This document shows, piece after piece, positions 17,472 through 25,961 of a stretch of DNA of 60,598 nt (position 1 is the first letter of the stretch; every line of letters starts with the position of its first letter). This stretch comes from Porphyromonadaceae bacterium UBA4262 (lineage in GTDB: Bacteria; Bacteroidota; Bacteroidia; Bacteroidales; Muribaculaceae). The stretch lies in NCBI GenBank assembly GCA_002396085.1, contig DGWI01000048.1, positions 128,046-188,643 on the forward strand, in the 5' to 3' direction. Position numbers and translations under genes: made by a program. The notes beneath the pieces were generated by a model that ran no database searches, was not told the origin of the DNA, and saw nothing but the letters and a program-made list of their open reading frames with translations.

Positions 17472-17663
17472 TCACGCCGCAAGCAGGTCAATGAACTCGA
17501 AGGCAGCCTCGGCTGTATCGCCAAGGCGAGTGCGGTCGATGCGCTGTCCCATCAGCACAAACGCAACCTCCTGCACTAGCGTGCCGGTGGGTGTATCGGT
17601 GGTGGCCATGCCTGCAATGGCCCAGCAGAGGGTGAGCAGGCGCAAGATGTAAAGTCGTGTCAT
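17472..17663 (-). CDS. Small ORF, 63 residues, doubtful
   Basis: From ATG 17663 the product begins MTRLYILRLLTLCWAIAGMA, which could be a signal or membrane segment. It continues TPTGTLVQEVAFVLMGQRIDR and ends AFEFIDLLAA. The composition looks protein-like (hydrophobic start, amphipathic tail), but I recognise no family and see no promoter directly upstream. The frame stays open to 17807, where the sequence is Arg/Ala/His-rich and less protein-like. It could be a real small protein or a relic. Confidence 0.3.
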   Translation of the reverse strand: MTRLYILRLLTLCWAIAGMATTDTPTGTLVQEVAFVLMGQRIDRTRLGDTAEAAFEFIDLLAA

Positions 17664-17860
17664 GGTTACTGTGCGTTTTAGAATGATTTTAATTGCAGTG
17701 TGTTGAATTTCATTGTGCAACCGCGCCTGATGTCGGGCCGGTGCGCCCGCACGGCTATTGGCCGCAACATGCGCACCCGGCACAACAGGGCGGGTCAAGG
17801 ACATCACCGCATTGCATGCGGCAATGGTGCGACTTGCACATTGGTTAGGGGGTTTGACAA

Positions 17861-18091
17861 TCAGTTTAGGCGTTGAACTCTAGGTGTGTCAGGGGCTTCA
17901 TATCGAAGCGTGTGCTCGACCGCTGTGCGGTCTTCATCGTCGTGTGTGTCTTGGCTCCGTGTCGGGAAGATGGCGCGTTCCCATTGACAGGCGGAATAGA
18001 TCTTGTTTGTGGGTTTCCATGCGGCAGTCACGACTGCCTGGCTGTGTGAACTCATGACATGTTCGCCCTGGTAGACGAGGCGAGGTTTCAC
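17861..18091 (-). CDS. Small ORF, 76 residues, doubtful
   Basis: The ORF starts with GTG 18091 or with an internal ATG about 12 codons in (MSSHSQAVVTAAWKP). The middle, AAWKPTNKIYSACQWERAIF, looks like coding sequence; the tail is charged. A -7 box at 18116-18123 on the same strand would give a transcript starting about 20 bases upstream of the GTG. No family is recognised. Confidence 0.3.
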   Translation of the reverse strand: MKPRLVYQGEHVMSSHSQAVVTAAWKPTNKIYSACQWERAIFPTRSQDTHDDEDRTAVEHTLRYEAPDTPRVQRLN

Positions 18092-18115
18092 TCATTCGCA
18101 TTTCATTTCAATTTG

Positions 18116-18123
18116 CAAAATTA
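18116..18123 (-). promoter_or_regulatory. -7 box TAATTTTG in the der-porE gap
   Basis: This perfect TAnnTTTG match points leftward into the gap and supports transcription of the small ORF at 17861-18091 or of a noncoding RNA. Confidence 0.45.
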
Positions 18124-18270
18124 TGGCAAATATTCGACCCGGCAAAATATTCTGTAAGATTATTTCTCACTTTTTTGCTTTTTAAATGTGCCGTGCCACA
18201 AATCGGCACAGCGTCGGCACAATAAACGACCGCGTGCATGCGTTTTAATAGGACGCATAATCGGCTCATT

Positions 18271-20256
18271 ATGGTTCGTAAACTCATACATATATTACTC
18301 CTGGCAGTCATCAGCTCGATGGCGCTAGGCATCACCTCGTGCAAAGGCGCCAAGATGCGCGATGCTGACGAGGCCTACGACCGCGGCGAGTATGACGCGG
18401 CTGCCAACATCTACCGTAAACTCTACAACAAGTACAAGAACAAAGAGGATCGCTGGCGTCGTGGCGAAATAGCCTTCATGATGGGTCAGTGCTACCGCCA
18501 CCTGAACCAAGCGCAGCGTGCCAGTGCAGCGTTCCAGAACGCCATACGCTATGAGTATGAAGACTCGATGGCCATATACTATCTGGCCGAAGCGTTGCAT
18601 CACGATGGCAAGTGGAACGAGGCTATCAAGCACTATGAGGAGTTTCTTGAACTCGTGCCTGGGCACGAGCCGTCACAACTGGGCATACGCGGATGCCAAC
18701 TGGGACCGAAGTGGAAGACCGAGGGCTCGCGCTACCAGGTGAAGAGCGCCAAACTGTTCAACTCGCGGCGGGCCGACTTCTGCCCGCAATTTCTCGACAA
18801 GGCTGCCGACCAACTCTACTTCACCAGCAGCACCGAGAAGGCAACCGGCGAGAACAAGAGCGAAATCACAGGCACCAAGAAGAGCGATGTGTTCTACAGC
18901 AAAAAGGATGAGAAAGGCAAGTGGACACGTCCCGAGGCTGCCGGTGGCGAGTTGAACACCGAGTGGGACGAGGGCATCACCTCGTTCACCCCCGACGGCA
19001 ACATGATGTACTTTGCCAAAGCCATACGCAAGAACGCCCCGAGCAATGTTGAGATCTACACCAGCACACGCAGCGAGGCCAAGTGGAGCGCACCGCAAAA
19101 GTTTGAAATCACAGCCGACACACTGAGCAGTTACGGCGACCCGGCCGTGAGTGCCGATGGCAACTGGCTATACTTCACCAGCGACATGCCGGGCGGCTTC
19201 GGTGGACTGGACTTGTGGCGCATCAACCTGAAGGACAAGCACGGCACGCTCGAGAACTTGGGCGAGCAAATCAACACCCCGGGCGACGACCGCTTCCCCT
19301 ACTGCCGCGACGACAGCACATTCTACTTTAGCAGCAACGGCCATCCGGGCATGGGTGGGCTTGACATCTTCTGCGCCAAGTTGCAACCCTCGGGCAAGTG
19401 GTTTATCGAGAACATGGGCTCGCCCATGAACTCGGCCTACGACGACTTTGGCATCACCTACGACCGCACCCAGACCGAAGCAGGCTACTTCAGCAGCAAC
19501 CGAGGTGACGGGCGTGGCTACGATCACATCTTCAGTTTCGAGAAGCCCGACCTGAAGGTGTGGATCAGTGGCTATGTGCTGGACAAGGATGACGAACCCG
19601 TGCCCAATGCCATCATACGCATCGTGGGTGATGACGGCAGCAATCAGAAGGCAGCCGGCAAGCCCGATGGGTCATTCCGATTCGACCTGCAGCGCGGCGT
19701 GAACTATGTGATGCTTGCAGGTGCACCAGGCTACCTGAACAGCAAGCAGCAGTTCAAGAGCGACTCAGAGGAAGCCGATGCCGAGTATAATGTCGACTTT
19801 ATCCTGGCCGCCATGTTCAAGCCACAGGTCATCGAACAAATCTACTACGACTATGATAAGGCCGTGCTGCGCGACGAGAGCAAGCAGGCACTAGACGAGA
19901 TGGTGCAGGTGATGAAGGACAACCCCAACATCACCATCGAGATGGCTGCGCACACCGACCGCATCGGCAGTGACCACTACAACAACGGACTGAGCGAAAG
20001 ACGCGCCAAGAGCGTGGTCGACTACCTCATTGCCCACGGCATAGCACGCGACCGCCTCAAGCCCAAGGGCTACGGCAAGACGGTGCCCAAAACCGTGACC
20101 AAGCACATTGAGAAACAGTACCCGCAGTTCAAAGAGGGCACCGTGCTCAACGAGGAATTTATCAACACCCTGAGCGACGAAGACAAGGCCGCCGCCGACC
20201 AAATCAACCGCCGCACCGAATTCCAAGTCCTCAACACCGACTACAACTTGTGGTAG
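18271..20256 (+). CDS. porE: PorE-like type IX secretion lipoprotein (TPR, PD40 propeller, OmpA)
   Basis: PorE is a periplasmic T9SS lipoprotein that ties the outer-membrane machinery to peptidoglycan. The 661-residue protein has the full four-part layout. A lipoprotein signal is followed by acylated Cys in GITSCKGAK. TPR repeats run to about residue 135. A PD40/WD40 propeller spans about 150-420, with blades such as ADQLYFTSSTEK, DGNMMYFAKA, DGNWLYFTSDMPGGFGGLDLW and YFSSNRGDGRGYDHIFSF. A carboxypeptidase-regulatory domain (about 425-510, WISGYVLDKDDEPVPNAIIRIV) precedes an OmpA-C domain with HTDRIGSDHYNNGLSERRAKSV. The ATG at 18271 is chosen over the upstream frame because the signal peptide starts there. 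Confidence 0.85.
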   Translation: MVRKLIHILLLAVISSMALGITSCKGAKMRDADEAYDRGEYDAAANIYRKLYNKYKNKEDRWRRGEIAFMMGQCYRHLNQAQRASAAFQNAIRYEYEDSMAIYYLAEALHHDGKWNEAIKHYEEFLELVPGHEPSQLGIRGCQLGPKWKTEGSRYQVKSAKLFNSRRADFCPQFLDKAADQLYFTSSTEKATGENKSEITGTKKSDVFYSKKDEKGKWTRPEAAGGELNTEWDEGITSFTPDGNMMYFAKAIRKNAPSNVEIYTSTRSEAKWSAPQKFEITADTLSSYGDPAVSADGNWLYFTSDMPGGFGGLDLWRINLKDKHGTLENLGEQINTPGDDRFPYCRDDSTFYFSSNGHPGMGGLDIFCAKLQPSGKWFIENMGSPMNSAYDDFGITYDRTQTEAGYFSSNRGDGRGYDHIFSFEKPDLKVWISGYVLDKDDEPVPNAIIRIVGDDGSNQKAAGKPDGSFRFDLQRGVNYVMLAGAPGYLNSKQQFKSDSEEADAEYNVDFILAAMFKPQVIEQIYYDYDKAVLRDESKQALDEMVQVMKDNPNITIEMAAHTDRIGSDHYNNGLSERRAKSVVDYLIAHGIARDRLKPKGYGKTVPKTVTKHIEKQYPQFKEGTVLNEEFINTLSDEDKAAADQINRRTEFQVLNTDYNLW

Positions 20257-20305
20257 ATTGAACGTGACACGGTGACGGCTCTTTCGTCACGCTACCCAAA
20301 GAACT

Positions 20306-20836
20306 ATGAAGAAGAAAACCATGCTTGAGTTGCATCGTGTTGATGCCGAGCAATATAGTCATATCGAGAAATTGCCCATCACCGTGGTGCTGGACAATGT
20401 GCGCAGCGAGATGAACGTGGGCAGCGTGTTTCGCACAGCCGACGCGTTCCTGATTGAGCGCATCTGCCTGTGTGGCATCACCGCTGTGCCACCCAAGCCC
20501 GAAATCCACAAGACCGCACTCGGTGCCGAGGACACTGTGCCCTGGTCGCACCATGACACAGTAATGGATGCCATCACCGAACTACGGGCGGCAGGCTACC
20601 GCATCTGTTCGGTCGAGCAGGTGCATGGCAGCATCAGTCTGGAGCAGTTCACCACCCAGCCAGGCGAGCGACTGGCCATCATCCTGGGCAATGAAGTCAA
20701 GGGGGTGGCACAAGAGGCGGTCGATGCCAGCGATTGCTGCATCGAGATTCCACAATACGGCACAAAGCACTCGCTCAACATCGCCAACACTGCCGCCATC
20801 GTCATGTGGCAACTATTCAGAGATCACATCAGATGA
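20306..20836 (+). CDS. SpoU/TrmH-family RNA 2'-O-methyltransferase
   Basis: The 176-residue protein is a SPOUT methyltransferase that would use SAM to methylate a ribose in tRNA or rRNA. The N-terminal motif 1 region is VVLDNVRSEMNVGSVFRTADAF (about 28-49). The knotted C-terminus has motif 2 LAIILGNEVKGVAQEAVD and motif 3 IPQYGTKHSLNIANTAAIVMW. It lacks the extra RNA-binding N-domain of longer TrmH/RlmB proteins, so the target cannot be given. A strong hairpin follows at 20862-20902. Confidence 0.88.
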   Translation: MKKKTMLELHRVDAEQYSHIEKLPITVVLDNVRSEMNVGSVFRTADAFLIERICLCGITAVPPKPEIHKTALGAEDTVPWSHHDTVMDAITELRAAGYRICSVEQVHGSISLEQFTTQPGERLAIILGNEVKGVAQEAVDASDCCIEIPQYGTKHSLNIANTAAIVMWQLFRDHIR

Positions 20837-20861
20837 TTGGGTCCAGGACCCAGATTAAGTC

Positions 20862-20902
20862 AGCCCCGCCACCCATCTCGCTCAAAGACAGGTGGCGGGG
20901 CC
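20862..20902. terminator. GC-rich hairpin between the methyltransferase gene and cstA
   Basis: GCCCCGCCACC (20863-20873) pairs perfectly with GGTGGCGGGGC (20891-20901). It sits between two convergent genes and is followed by CATCTTTATT on the plus strand. Confidence 0.8.
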
Positions 20903-20920
20903 ATCTTTATTGCATGCAAG

Positions 20921-22462
20921 TTAATTGCTGTTCTTGGTTGTGGCACGACGGTGCCAAGCATAGAACCAAACGAGCGACACGACTGCCACCGCGGCTGCAG
21001 CAGGGGCGGTAACCCACTGCGGCAACGACAGAGTCTGCGGAGACACAAGCAAGAAAACTGCGCACACTGCAGTCATCAGTACGGCGGGTATGAGGGTCAC
21101 CACATAAGATTTGCCAGCGCGAGCCAGATAGACGGTGAGTGCCCACAGGGTGAACACACTCAGCGTCTGATTGCTCCAACCGAAGTAATTCCACAACACA
21201 TTGAAGCCGTCGGGACTGCTGATTTGCCACATGAGCAGGGCAAAGGCCGCTGCAAACACAGGCAGACAGATCATCAGACGGTTGTGGATGCTCTTCTGCG
21301 GCAAGTGGATAGCCTCGGCGATGATGAGGCGGGCACTGCGCAGGGCAGTATCGCCACTGGTGATGGGTGCAGCCACCACACCCAGCATGGCGAGAATGCC
21401 ACCGAACACGCCCAACCATCCTGTACACACGAGTTTAACCACAGCCGGCGCGCTGAAGTACTGAATAAGTGTCTTGCCATCACCGGCAGGCACCTGAGCC
21501 AAGAAAGCCTCGACCTCCTCGGTGGGAACAACCTCGCGCCAACCGCCGGCATAGAAAAAGTAACTCGACACACTGGCCCAGATGAGGGCAACCAATCCCT
21601 CGGTGATCATCGAGCCGTAGAATATCTTGCGACCCAGACGCTCACTCTTGAGGCAGCGCGCCATCAGAGGGCTCTGTGTGGCATGGAAACCACTGATGGC
21701 ACCGCAGGCAATGGTGATGAACAGGCAGGGGAAGATGGGGTTCTTGTGCATGAACGCCACGATGCCCAGACCGTCTTTACCCTCAACCTGAAGCGACTGG
21801 TGCCAGGGGGTCATGTTGCCCATGTCCCACAACTCGGGCAGATGAGGCATCTTGACGAACAAGATAGCCATCAGTGCCACCGCCATGAACAGGAGCGACA
21901 CAGCGAAAACAGGATAGATTTTGCCGATAATCTTGTCAATGGGCAGCATAGCCGCAATCAAGTAATAGATAAAGATGATGACAATCCACATCTCCTGACT
22001 GCCAACGATGCCCGCCATGATGATGGCAGGGCTGTAGACAAACACGGCACCCACCATGAGCATCAACATCACTGTGAAGGCCAGCATCACTCGCCGAGCC
22101 ACCTGACCCAGATAGTCGCCTATGAGTGTGGGCAAGTTGGCACCGTCGCGGCGCATCGAGAGCATGCCGCTCAAGTAGTCGTGCACCGCCCCGGCAAAGA
22201 TGCAACCCAACACAATCCACAAGAACGCCGCTGGACCAAACCAGATGCCCATGATGGCACCGAAGATGGGTCCTGTACCTGCAATGTTGAGAAACTGAAT
22301 CATGAATACCTTCCAGGTGGGCATAGCCACATAGTCGACGCCATCGGCCAGACGGATGGCGGGTGTCACGCGGTCGTCGGGAGCGACAATGCGCTCGACG
22401 ACTGCACCATAGATGATGTAGCCCAGTATCAGGGCCACGATGCTGATGATGAATGTAATCAT
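20921..22462 (-). CDS. cstA: Carbon starvation protein CstA family (peptide/pyruvate transporter)
   Basis: CstA-type inner-membrane proteins import peptides or pyruvate. The 513-residue product (from ATG 22462) has many membrane helices. The family N-terminal CstA signature is seen in YGAVVERIVAPDDRVTPAIRLADGVDYV, VFMIQFLNIAGTGPIFGAIMG and CIFAGAVHDYLSGMLSMRRDG. It is shorter than E. coli CstA, like other Bacteroidota members. The ORF is open 18 codons further, into an octad-type repeat, so the internal ATG is preferred. It is divergent from dnaX with its own -7 box at 22549-22556. Confidence 0.92.
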   Translation of the reverse strand: MITFIISIVALILGYIIYGAVVERIVAPDDRVTPAIRLADGVDYVAMPTWKVFMIQFLNIAGTGPIFGAIMGIWFGPAAFLWIVLGCIFAGAVHDYLSGMLSMRRDGANLPTLIGDYLGQVARRVMLAFTVMLMLMVGAVFVYSPAIIMAGIVGSQEMWIVIIFIYYLIAAMLPIDKIIGKIYPVFAVSLLFMAVALMAILFVKMPHLPELWDMGNMTPWHQSLQVEGKDGLGIVAFMHKNPIFPCLFITIACGAISGFHATQSPLMARCLKSERLGRKIFYGSMITEGLVALIWASVSSYFFYAGGWREVVPTEEVEAFLAQVPAGDGKTLIQYFSAPAVVKLVCTGWLGVFGGILAMLGVVAAPITSGDTALRSARLIIAEAIHLPQKSIHNRLMICLPVFAAAFALLMWQISSPDGFNVLWNYFGWSNQTLSVFTLWALTVYLARAGKSYVVTLIPAVLMTAVCAVFLLVSPQTLSLPQWVTAPAAAAVAVVSLVWFYAWHRRATTKNSN

Positions 22463-22469
22463 ATTGACA

Positions 22470-22512
22470 ATTAGTTTTCGGCTTTCGGTTTTTTCGGTTC
22501 TCGGTTTCAGCG
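22470..22512. repeat. TTTTCGGTT simple repeat in the cstA leader
   Basis: Words TTTTCGG, TTTCGG and TTCTCGG repeat between the predicted transcript start and the cstA start; octad-type family. Confidence 0.6.
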
Positions 22513-22548
22513 ACAACTAACAAATGAGAACCAATCACATTGAGGCTA

Positions 22549-22556
22549 CAAAAATA
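22549..22556 (-). promoter_or_regulatory. -7 box TATTTTTG for cstA
   Basis: It matches TAnnTTTG on the minus strand about 85 bases before the cstA start. It forms a divergent pair with the dnaX promoter. Confidence 0.65.
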
Positions 22557-22601
22557 CGACTTTTTTCTGACACAATCTATCGAAGTGTCGATATTTCTTT
22601 G

Positions 22602-22609
22602 TAACTTTG
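22602..22609 (+). promoter_or_regulatory. -7 box TAACTTTG for dnaX
   Basis: It matches TAnnTTTG and puts the transcript start near 22616, some 75 bases before the dnaX ATG. Confidence 0.65.
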
Positions 22610-22689
22610 CACAAATAAACTAGCCGCAAGCATAGCGACACGGGCACCCTTTGAGCATTGTGCGCTATGCTCTGTGCACTGACCAGACA

Positions 22690-24498
22690 ATGAGCAACTA
22701 TATCGTATCGGCACGGAAGTACCGTCCGTCCAGTTTCCGCACGGTAGTGGGCCAGCAAGCGTTGACCCATACCCTAAAGACAGCCATTGCCAGTGGCCGT
22801 CTGGCACACGCCTATCTGTTCTGTGGCCCCCGAGGCGTGGGCAAGACCACCTGCGCCCGCATCTTTGCCAAGACCATCAACTGCGAGCATCCCACAGCCG
22901 ACGGTGAGGCTTGCAACGAGTGTGCATCGTGCCGCGCCTTCAACGAGCAGTCTTCGTTCAACATCATTGAGTTGGATGCCGCCAGCAACAACGGCGTTGA
23001 TGCCATCCGCGACTTGACCGAACAGGTGCGCATCCCGCCACAGTCGGGGCGCTACAAGGTGTACATCATCGATGAGGTGCACATGCTCTCGCAGGCTGCG
23101 TTCAACGCGTTCCTCAAGACCCTGGAGGAGCCGCCCGAATACGCCATCTTCGTCTTGGCCACCACCGAGAAGCAGAAGGTGATACCCACCATCTTATCTC
23201 GGTGCCAAATTTATGACTTTGCGCGCATCACCGTTCCTGATATAATTCAGCAGTTGCAGCACATCTGCGAGGAGGAGGGTGTTACAGCCGAGCCAGCGGC
23301 ACTTAATGTCATCGCCCAGAAGGCCGACGGCGCCATGCGCGACGCACTGTCCATCTTCGACCAGGTGACTGCGTCGAGCCAGGGCAACATCACCTATCAG
23401 AGTGCCATCGACAACCTCAATGTACTGGACTATGACTACTACTTCCGCCTAATAGATGCTTTTCTGGCTGCCGATGTGCCACAATCGCTGCTCATCTACA
23501 AGGAGATACGCGACAAGGGCTTTGACTCGCTCTTCTTTGTCAACGGCCTGGCACAGCACATCCGCGACCTGATGGTGGCTAGCACACCGCAGACGACCGT
23601 GCTGCTTGAGATGAATGCCGATGTGAGCCAACGCTATGTCATGCAAGCAGCCAAGTTGGGACCACGTTTCTACTACCGCGCCTTGGACCTGTGCAACACA
23701 TGCGACCTGAACTACCGCAACGCCAGCAACAAGCAACTGCTGGTCGAACTCACCCTCATCAAGTTGTGCCAGATTGTGGTTCCACCCGAGCCCGAGCCAC
23801 AACAGCCCTTGCGCAAAATCCAGACACAGGCGCAGCAGCAAGTCCAAACACAGGCTCAACAGCAAGTTCAAACACAGACTCAGCAGCAAGTACAAACACA
23901 GCAAACCCAGGCTCAAACGCCTGCTCAAACACCTGTCCAGCAACAGGCACAGCCCTCTGTTCAGGCGGCTCCAACGCCACCAGCAGTTCAGCCTGCACCA
24001 CCCGTCGTGGCATCTGAGCCTCGTCCCACATCTTATCGTCCTGTGACCAAGCGCACGGTGGTTGCAGCCAAGAAGCAAACCGATCAGCCCGCACCAAGCA
24101 CAGCACAACAGCCTGCACAGACCGGCAACTTGCGCAACAACCCTTTCACGATCCAGCAATTGATGCAGGCTTGGCAGGCCTATATCGATCAGAATCCTCA
24201 CGAAATATTGACCATCTCGTCAATGCGGACGGCGCAGTTGCAGCAGGCGGGCGAGGCGCTCTATGATGTCTTTGTCGAAGGCAAGGCCCAGATTGAAAGC
24301 ATCGAGAGCAACAAATCCAAGATCATGACACATCTGCGCGATGCCGTGGGCAACGACATGCTCGCACTAGAACTCAAGGTGCGACCCACCACCGAGGACC
24401 ACCGCATCCTCACCCCACGCGAAGTGGTCGAGGACATCAAGCAGCGCCGCCCCGACTTCGTCCCCTTCATCGAAAATTTTCAATTGGGACTCGCCTAA
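22690..24498 (+). CDS. dnaX: DNA polymerase III subunit gamma/tau
   Basis: This is the clamp-loader ATPase of the replisome. The 602-residue product starts at ATG 22690 (MSNYIVSARKYRP), the usual family start, although the frame is open a little further. The P-loop is GPRGVGKTTCARIFAK (about 45-60). Zinc-binding cysteines follow in NCEHPTADGEACNECASC, and Walker B is IIDEVHMLSQAAFNAFLKTLEEPP. Sensor and lid regions reach about residue 365. A Gln/Pro-rich linker (about 375-455) carries four 8-residue repeats of QTQAQQQV type, then a short tau-like C-terminal domain. The linker repeats are tandem at the DNA level (23821-23907). Confidence 0.96.
   Translation: MSNYIVSARKYRPSSFRTVVGQQALTHTLKTAIASGRLAHAYLFCGPRGVGKTTCARIFAKTINCEHPTADGEACNECASCRAFNEQSSFNIIELDAASNNGVDAIRDLTEQVRIPPQSGRYKVYIIDEVHMLSQAAFNAFLKTLEEPPEYAIFVLATTEKQKVIPTILSRCQIYDFARITVPDIIQQLQHICEEEGVTAEPAALNVIAQKADGAMRDALSIFDQVTASSQGNITYQSAIDNLNVLDYDYYFRLIDAFLAADVPQSLLIYKEIRDKGFDSLFFVNGLAQHIRDLMVASTPQTTVLLEMNADVSQRYVMQAAKLGPRFYYRALDLCNTCDLNYRNASNKQLLVELTLIKLCQIVVPPEPEPQQPLRKIQTQAQQQVQTQAQQQVQTQTQQQVQTQQTQAQTPAQTPVQQQAQPSVQAAPTPPAVQPAPPVVASEPRPTSYRPVTKRTVVAAKKQTDQPAPSTAQQPAQTGNLRNNPFTIQQLMQAWQAYIDQNPHEILTISSMRTAQLQQAGEALYDVFVEGKAQIESIESNKSKIMTHLRDAVGNDMLALELKVRPTTEDHRILTPREVVEDIKQRRPDFVPFIENFQLGLA
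23821..23907. repeat. 24-bp tandem repeat inside dnaX
   Basis: Three full units at 23821, 23845 and 23869 and a partial fourth at 23893 encode Q-T-Q-A-Q-Q-Q-V with silent differences. Unit gain or loss would stay in frame and change linker length. Confidence 0.85.
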
Positions 24499-24519
24499 CC
24501 CGACACATTGTACAAAATG

Positions 24520-24558
24520 AAAATCGCTACACAGCCATCAACACTGTGTAGCGATTTT
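24520..24558. terminator. Hairpin terminator between dnaX and obg (AAAATCGCTACACAG stem)
   Basis: The 15-base arm at 24520-24534 is perfectly complementary to 24544-24558 across a nine-base loop. It begins with an A-run and ends in TTTT, so it can work in both directions for the convergent genes. The stem is nearly the same as that at 53347-53385. Confidence 0.9.
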
Positions 24559-24588
24559 GTTCAGATATGACAGACAATATTGCGATTA

Positions 24589-25830
24589 TCAGGCATCGTC
24601 AGGGTCGCTGACAACCTGGAAGTCGGCATTCTCGTCGATGTAGTCGTCGGCCCAATACTCGTCGCGCCACTGCTGGTCGTCGGGACCTATCATGCGGCCC
24701 TCGCCTTGTGCCTGCGCGGGCACATCGTCATCGACAGGCTCACCCTCGGGAGTGTCAAAGATGAAGTCATCCTCGGCTTGCTCACGGTGGCGGGCATCCA
24801 GGTCGCGGTGTGTCGGGGTCTCGGGGATGCGGTTGCGCTCGTCGTTGATGGTGCGCCACAGGGCATCCTTGAGTTCGGTCAGTCCCCTCTGTGCCACACT
24901 CGAGATGAACACTGTCTCTACTCCATCAGGCAGACTGGGCCGAAGCATGTCGATGAGTTCGTCATCGGCCAGGTCACACTTGGTGATGGCCAGCACGCGA
25001 GGTTTGTCCACCAGGTCGGGGTTGAAGGTCTGCAACTCGTTGCACAGCACCTCATACTCGCGGCCGATGTCGTCGGTGTCGGCCGGAATCATGAACAGCA
25101 ACACGGCGTTGCGCTCGATGTGGCGCAAGAAGCGCAAGCCCAGTCCGCGACCCTCGCTCGCCCCCTCGATGATGCCGGGGATGTCGGCCATGACAAACGA
25201 CTGCTGGTCGCGGTAACTGACAATGCCCAGGTTGGGCTCGAGCGTGGTGAACGGATAGTTGGCAATCTTGGGCTTGGCGGCACTGATGACCGAGAGCAGG
25301 GTCGACTTGCCCGCATTGGGAAAGCCCACCAGACCCACATCGGCCAGCAACTTCAGCTCCAGAATGACGGCTTTCTCGATGCCTTTCTCACCGGGCTGGG
25401 CAAAGCGGGGAGTCTGCCTCGTCGCGCTCTTGAAGTGCGTGTTGCCCAGACCGCCTCGACCGCCTTTGAGCAAGCGCACCACCTGCCCGTCCTCGGTCAC
25501 GTCGCACAAGAATTGTCCGGTCTCGGCATCATAGACCGCCGTGCCGCAAGGCACCTCGATGGTGCGATCCTCGCCGTCCTTGCCGGTCGACTGGTTCTCG
25601 TAGCCCGCCTGTCCGTCGGTAGCGAACACGTGGCGCTGGTACTTGAGGTGGATCAGCGTCCACAAGTTGCGGTTGCCCTTGAGGTAGATGTGCCCACCGC
25701 GGCCGCCGTCGCCGCCGTCGGGCCCGCCTTTGGGTATATACTTGGCGCGGTGCAGGTGGGCCGATCCGGCTCCGCCCTTGCCACTGCGGCACAAAATCTT
25801 CACATAGTCAATAAAGTTGCTCTCAGCCAT
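24589..25830 (-). CDS. obg: GTPase Obg (CgtA)
   Basis: Obg is an essential GTPase for late 50S assembly and stress response. The 413-residue protein has the glycine-rich Obg fold first (about 1-158: VKILCRSGKGGAGSAHLHR, GPDGGDGGRGGHIYLKGN). The G domain has P-loop GFPNAGKSTLL (about 166-176), switch TTLEPNLGIV, DIPGIIEGAS and TKCDLAD. An acidic C-terminal tail (about 340-413) ends WADDYIDENADFQVVSDPDDA and has no TGS-like OCT domain, typical of Bacteroidota Obg. The promoter is at 25926-25933, and the leader consists mostly of octad-type repeats. Confidence 0.96.
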   Translation of the reverse strand: MAESNFIDYVKILCRSGKGGAGSAHLHRAKYIPKGGPDGGDGGRGGHIYLKGNRNLWTLIHLKYQRHVFATDGQAGYENQSTGKDGEDRTIEVPCGTAVYDAETGQFLCDVTEDGQVVRLLKGGRGGLGNTHFKSATRQTPRFAQPGEKGIEKAVILELKLLADVGLVGFPNAGKSTLLSVISAAKPKIANYPFTTLEPNLGIVSYRDQQSFVMADIPGIIEGASEGRGLGLRFLRHIERNAVLLFMIPADTDDIGREYEVLCNELQTFNPDLVDKPRVLAITKCDLADDELIDMLRPSLPDGVETVFISSVAQRGLTELKDALWRTINDERNRIPETPTHRDLDARHREQAEDDFIFDTPEGEPVDDDVPAQAQGEGRMIGPDDQQWRDEYWADDYIDENADFQVVSDPDDA

Positions 25831-25848
25831 GCTTCTTCGTTTAATATG

Positions 25849-25916
25849 GTTTTCGGTTTTTCAGTTTTCGGTCTTCAGTTTTCAGTCACAACCGATAACT
25901 GACAACCGATAACCGG
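25849..25916. repeat. Octad-type repeat in the obg leader
   Basis: Words TTTTCGGT, TTTTCAGT, AACCGATAACTGAC and CAACCGATAACC repeat through almost the whole predicted 5' leader. Confidence 0.7.
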
Positions 25917-25925
25917 TTGCGGCTG

Positions 25926-25933
25926 CAAAGTTA
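25926..25933 (-). promoter_or_regulatory. -7 box TAACTTTG for obg
   Basis: It matches TAnnTTTG on the minus strand about 95 bases before the obg start. Confidence 0.65.
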
Positions 25934-25961
25934 CAACATTTTTCTGATATAGAGGCGATGG

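Larger units (their letters stand above)
17276..18270. other. About 1 kb between der and porE with only weak gene candidates
   Basis: This stretch holds the der promoter and leader, octad-type repeats (17363-17400), two small leftward ORFs described separately and a -7 box at 18116-18123 that could serve them. The last 140 bases before porE are AT-rich, then contain several GGCAC-rich short repeats (18190-18225). No RNA gene or mobile element is recognisable. Confidence 0.5.

Noticed and set aside
20837..22474. 545-residue rightward ORF opposite cstA, and similar long antisense ORFs opposite obg (24580-25902), the ABC exporter (37069-38397) and carboxynorspermidine dehydrogenase (46556-47779)
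   Set aside because: They mirror well-recognised genes on the other strand, have His/Gln/Arg/Val-rich shadow composition and lack family motifs; they result from codon bias in the real genes.
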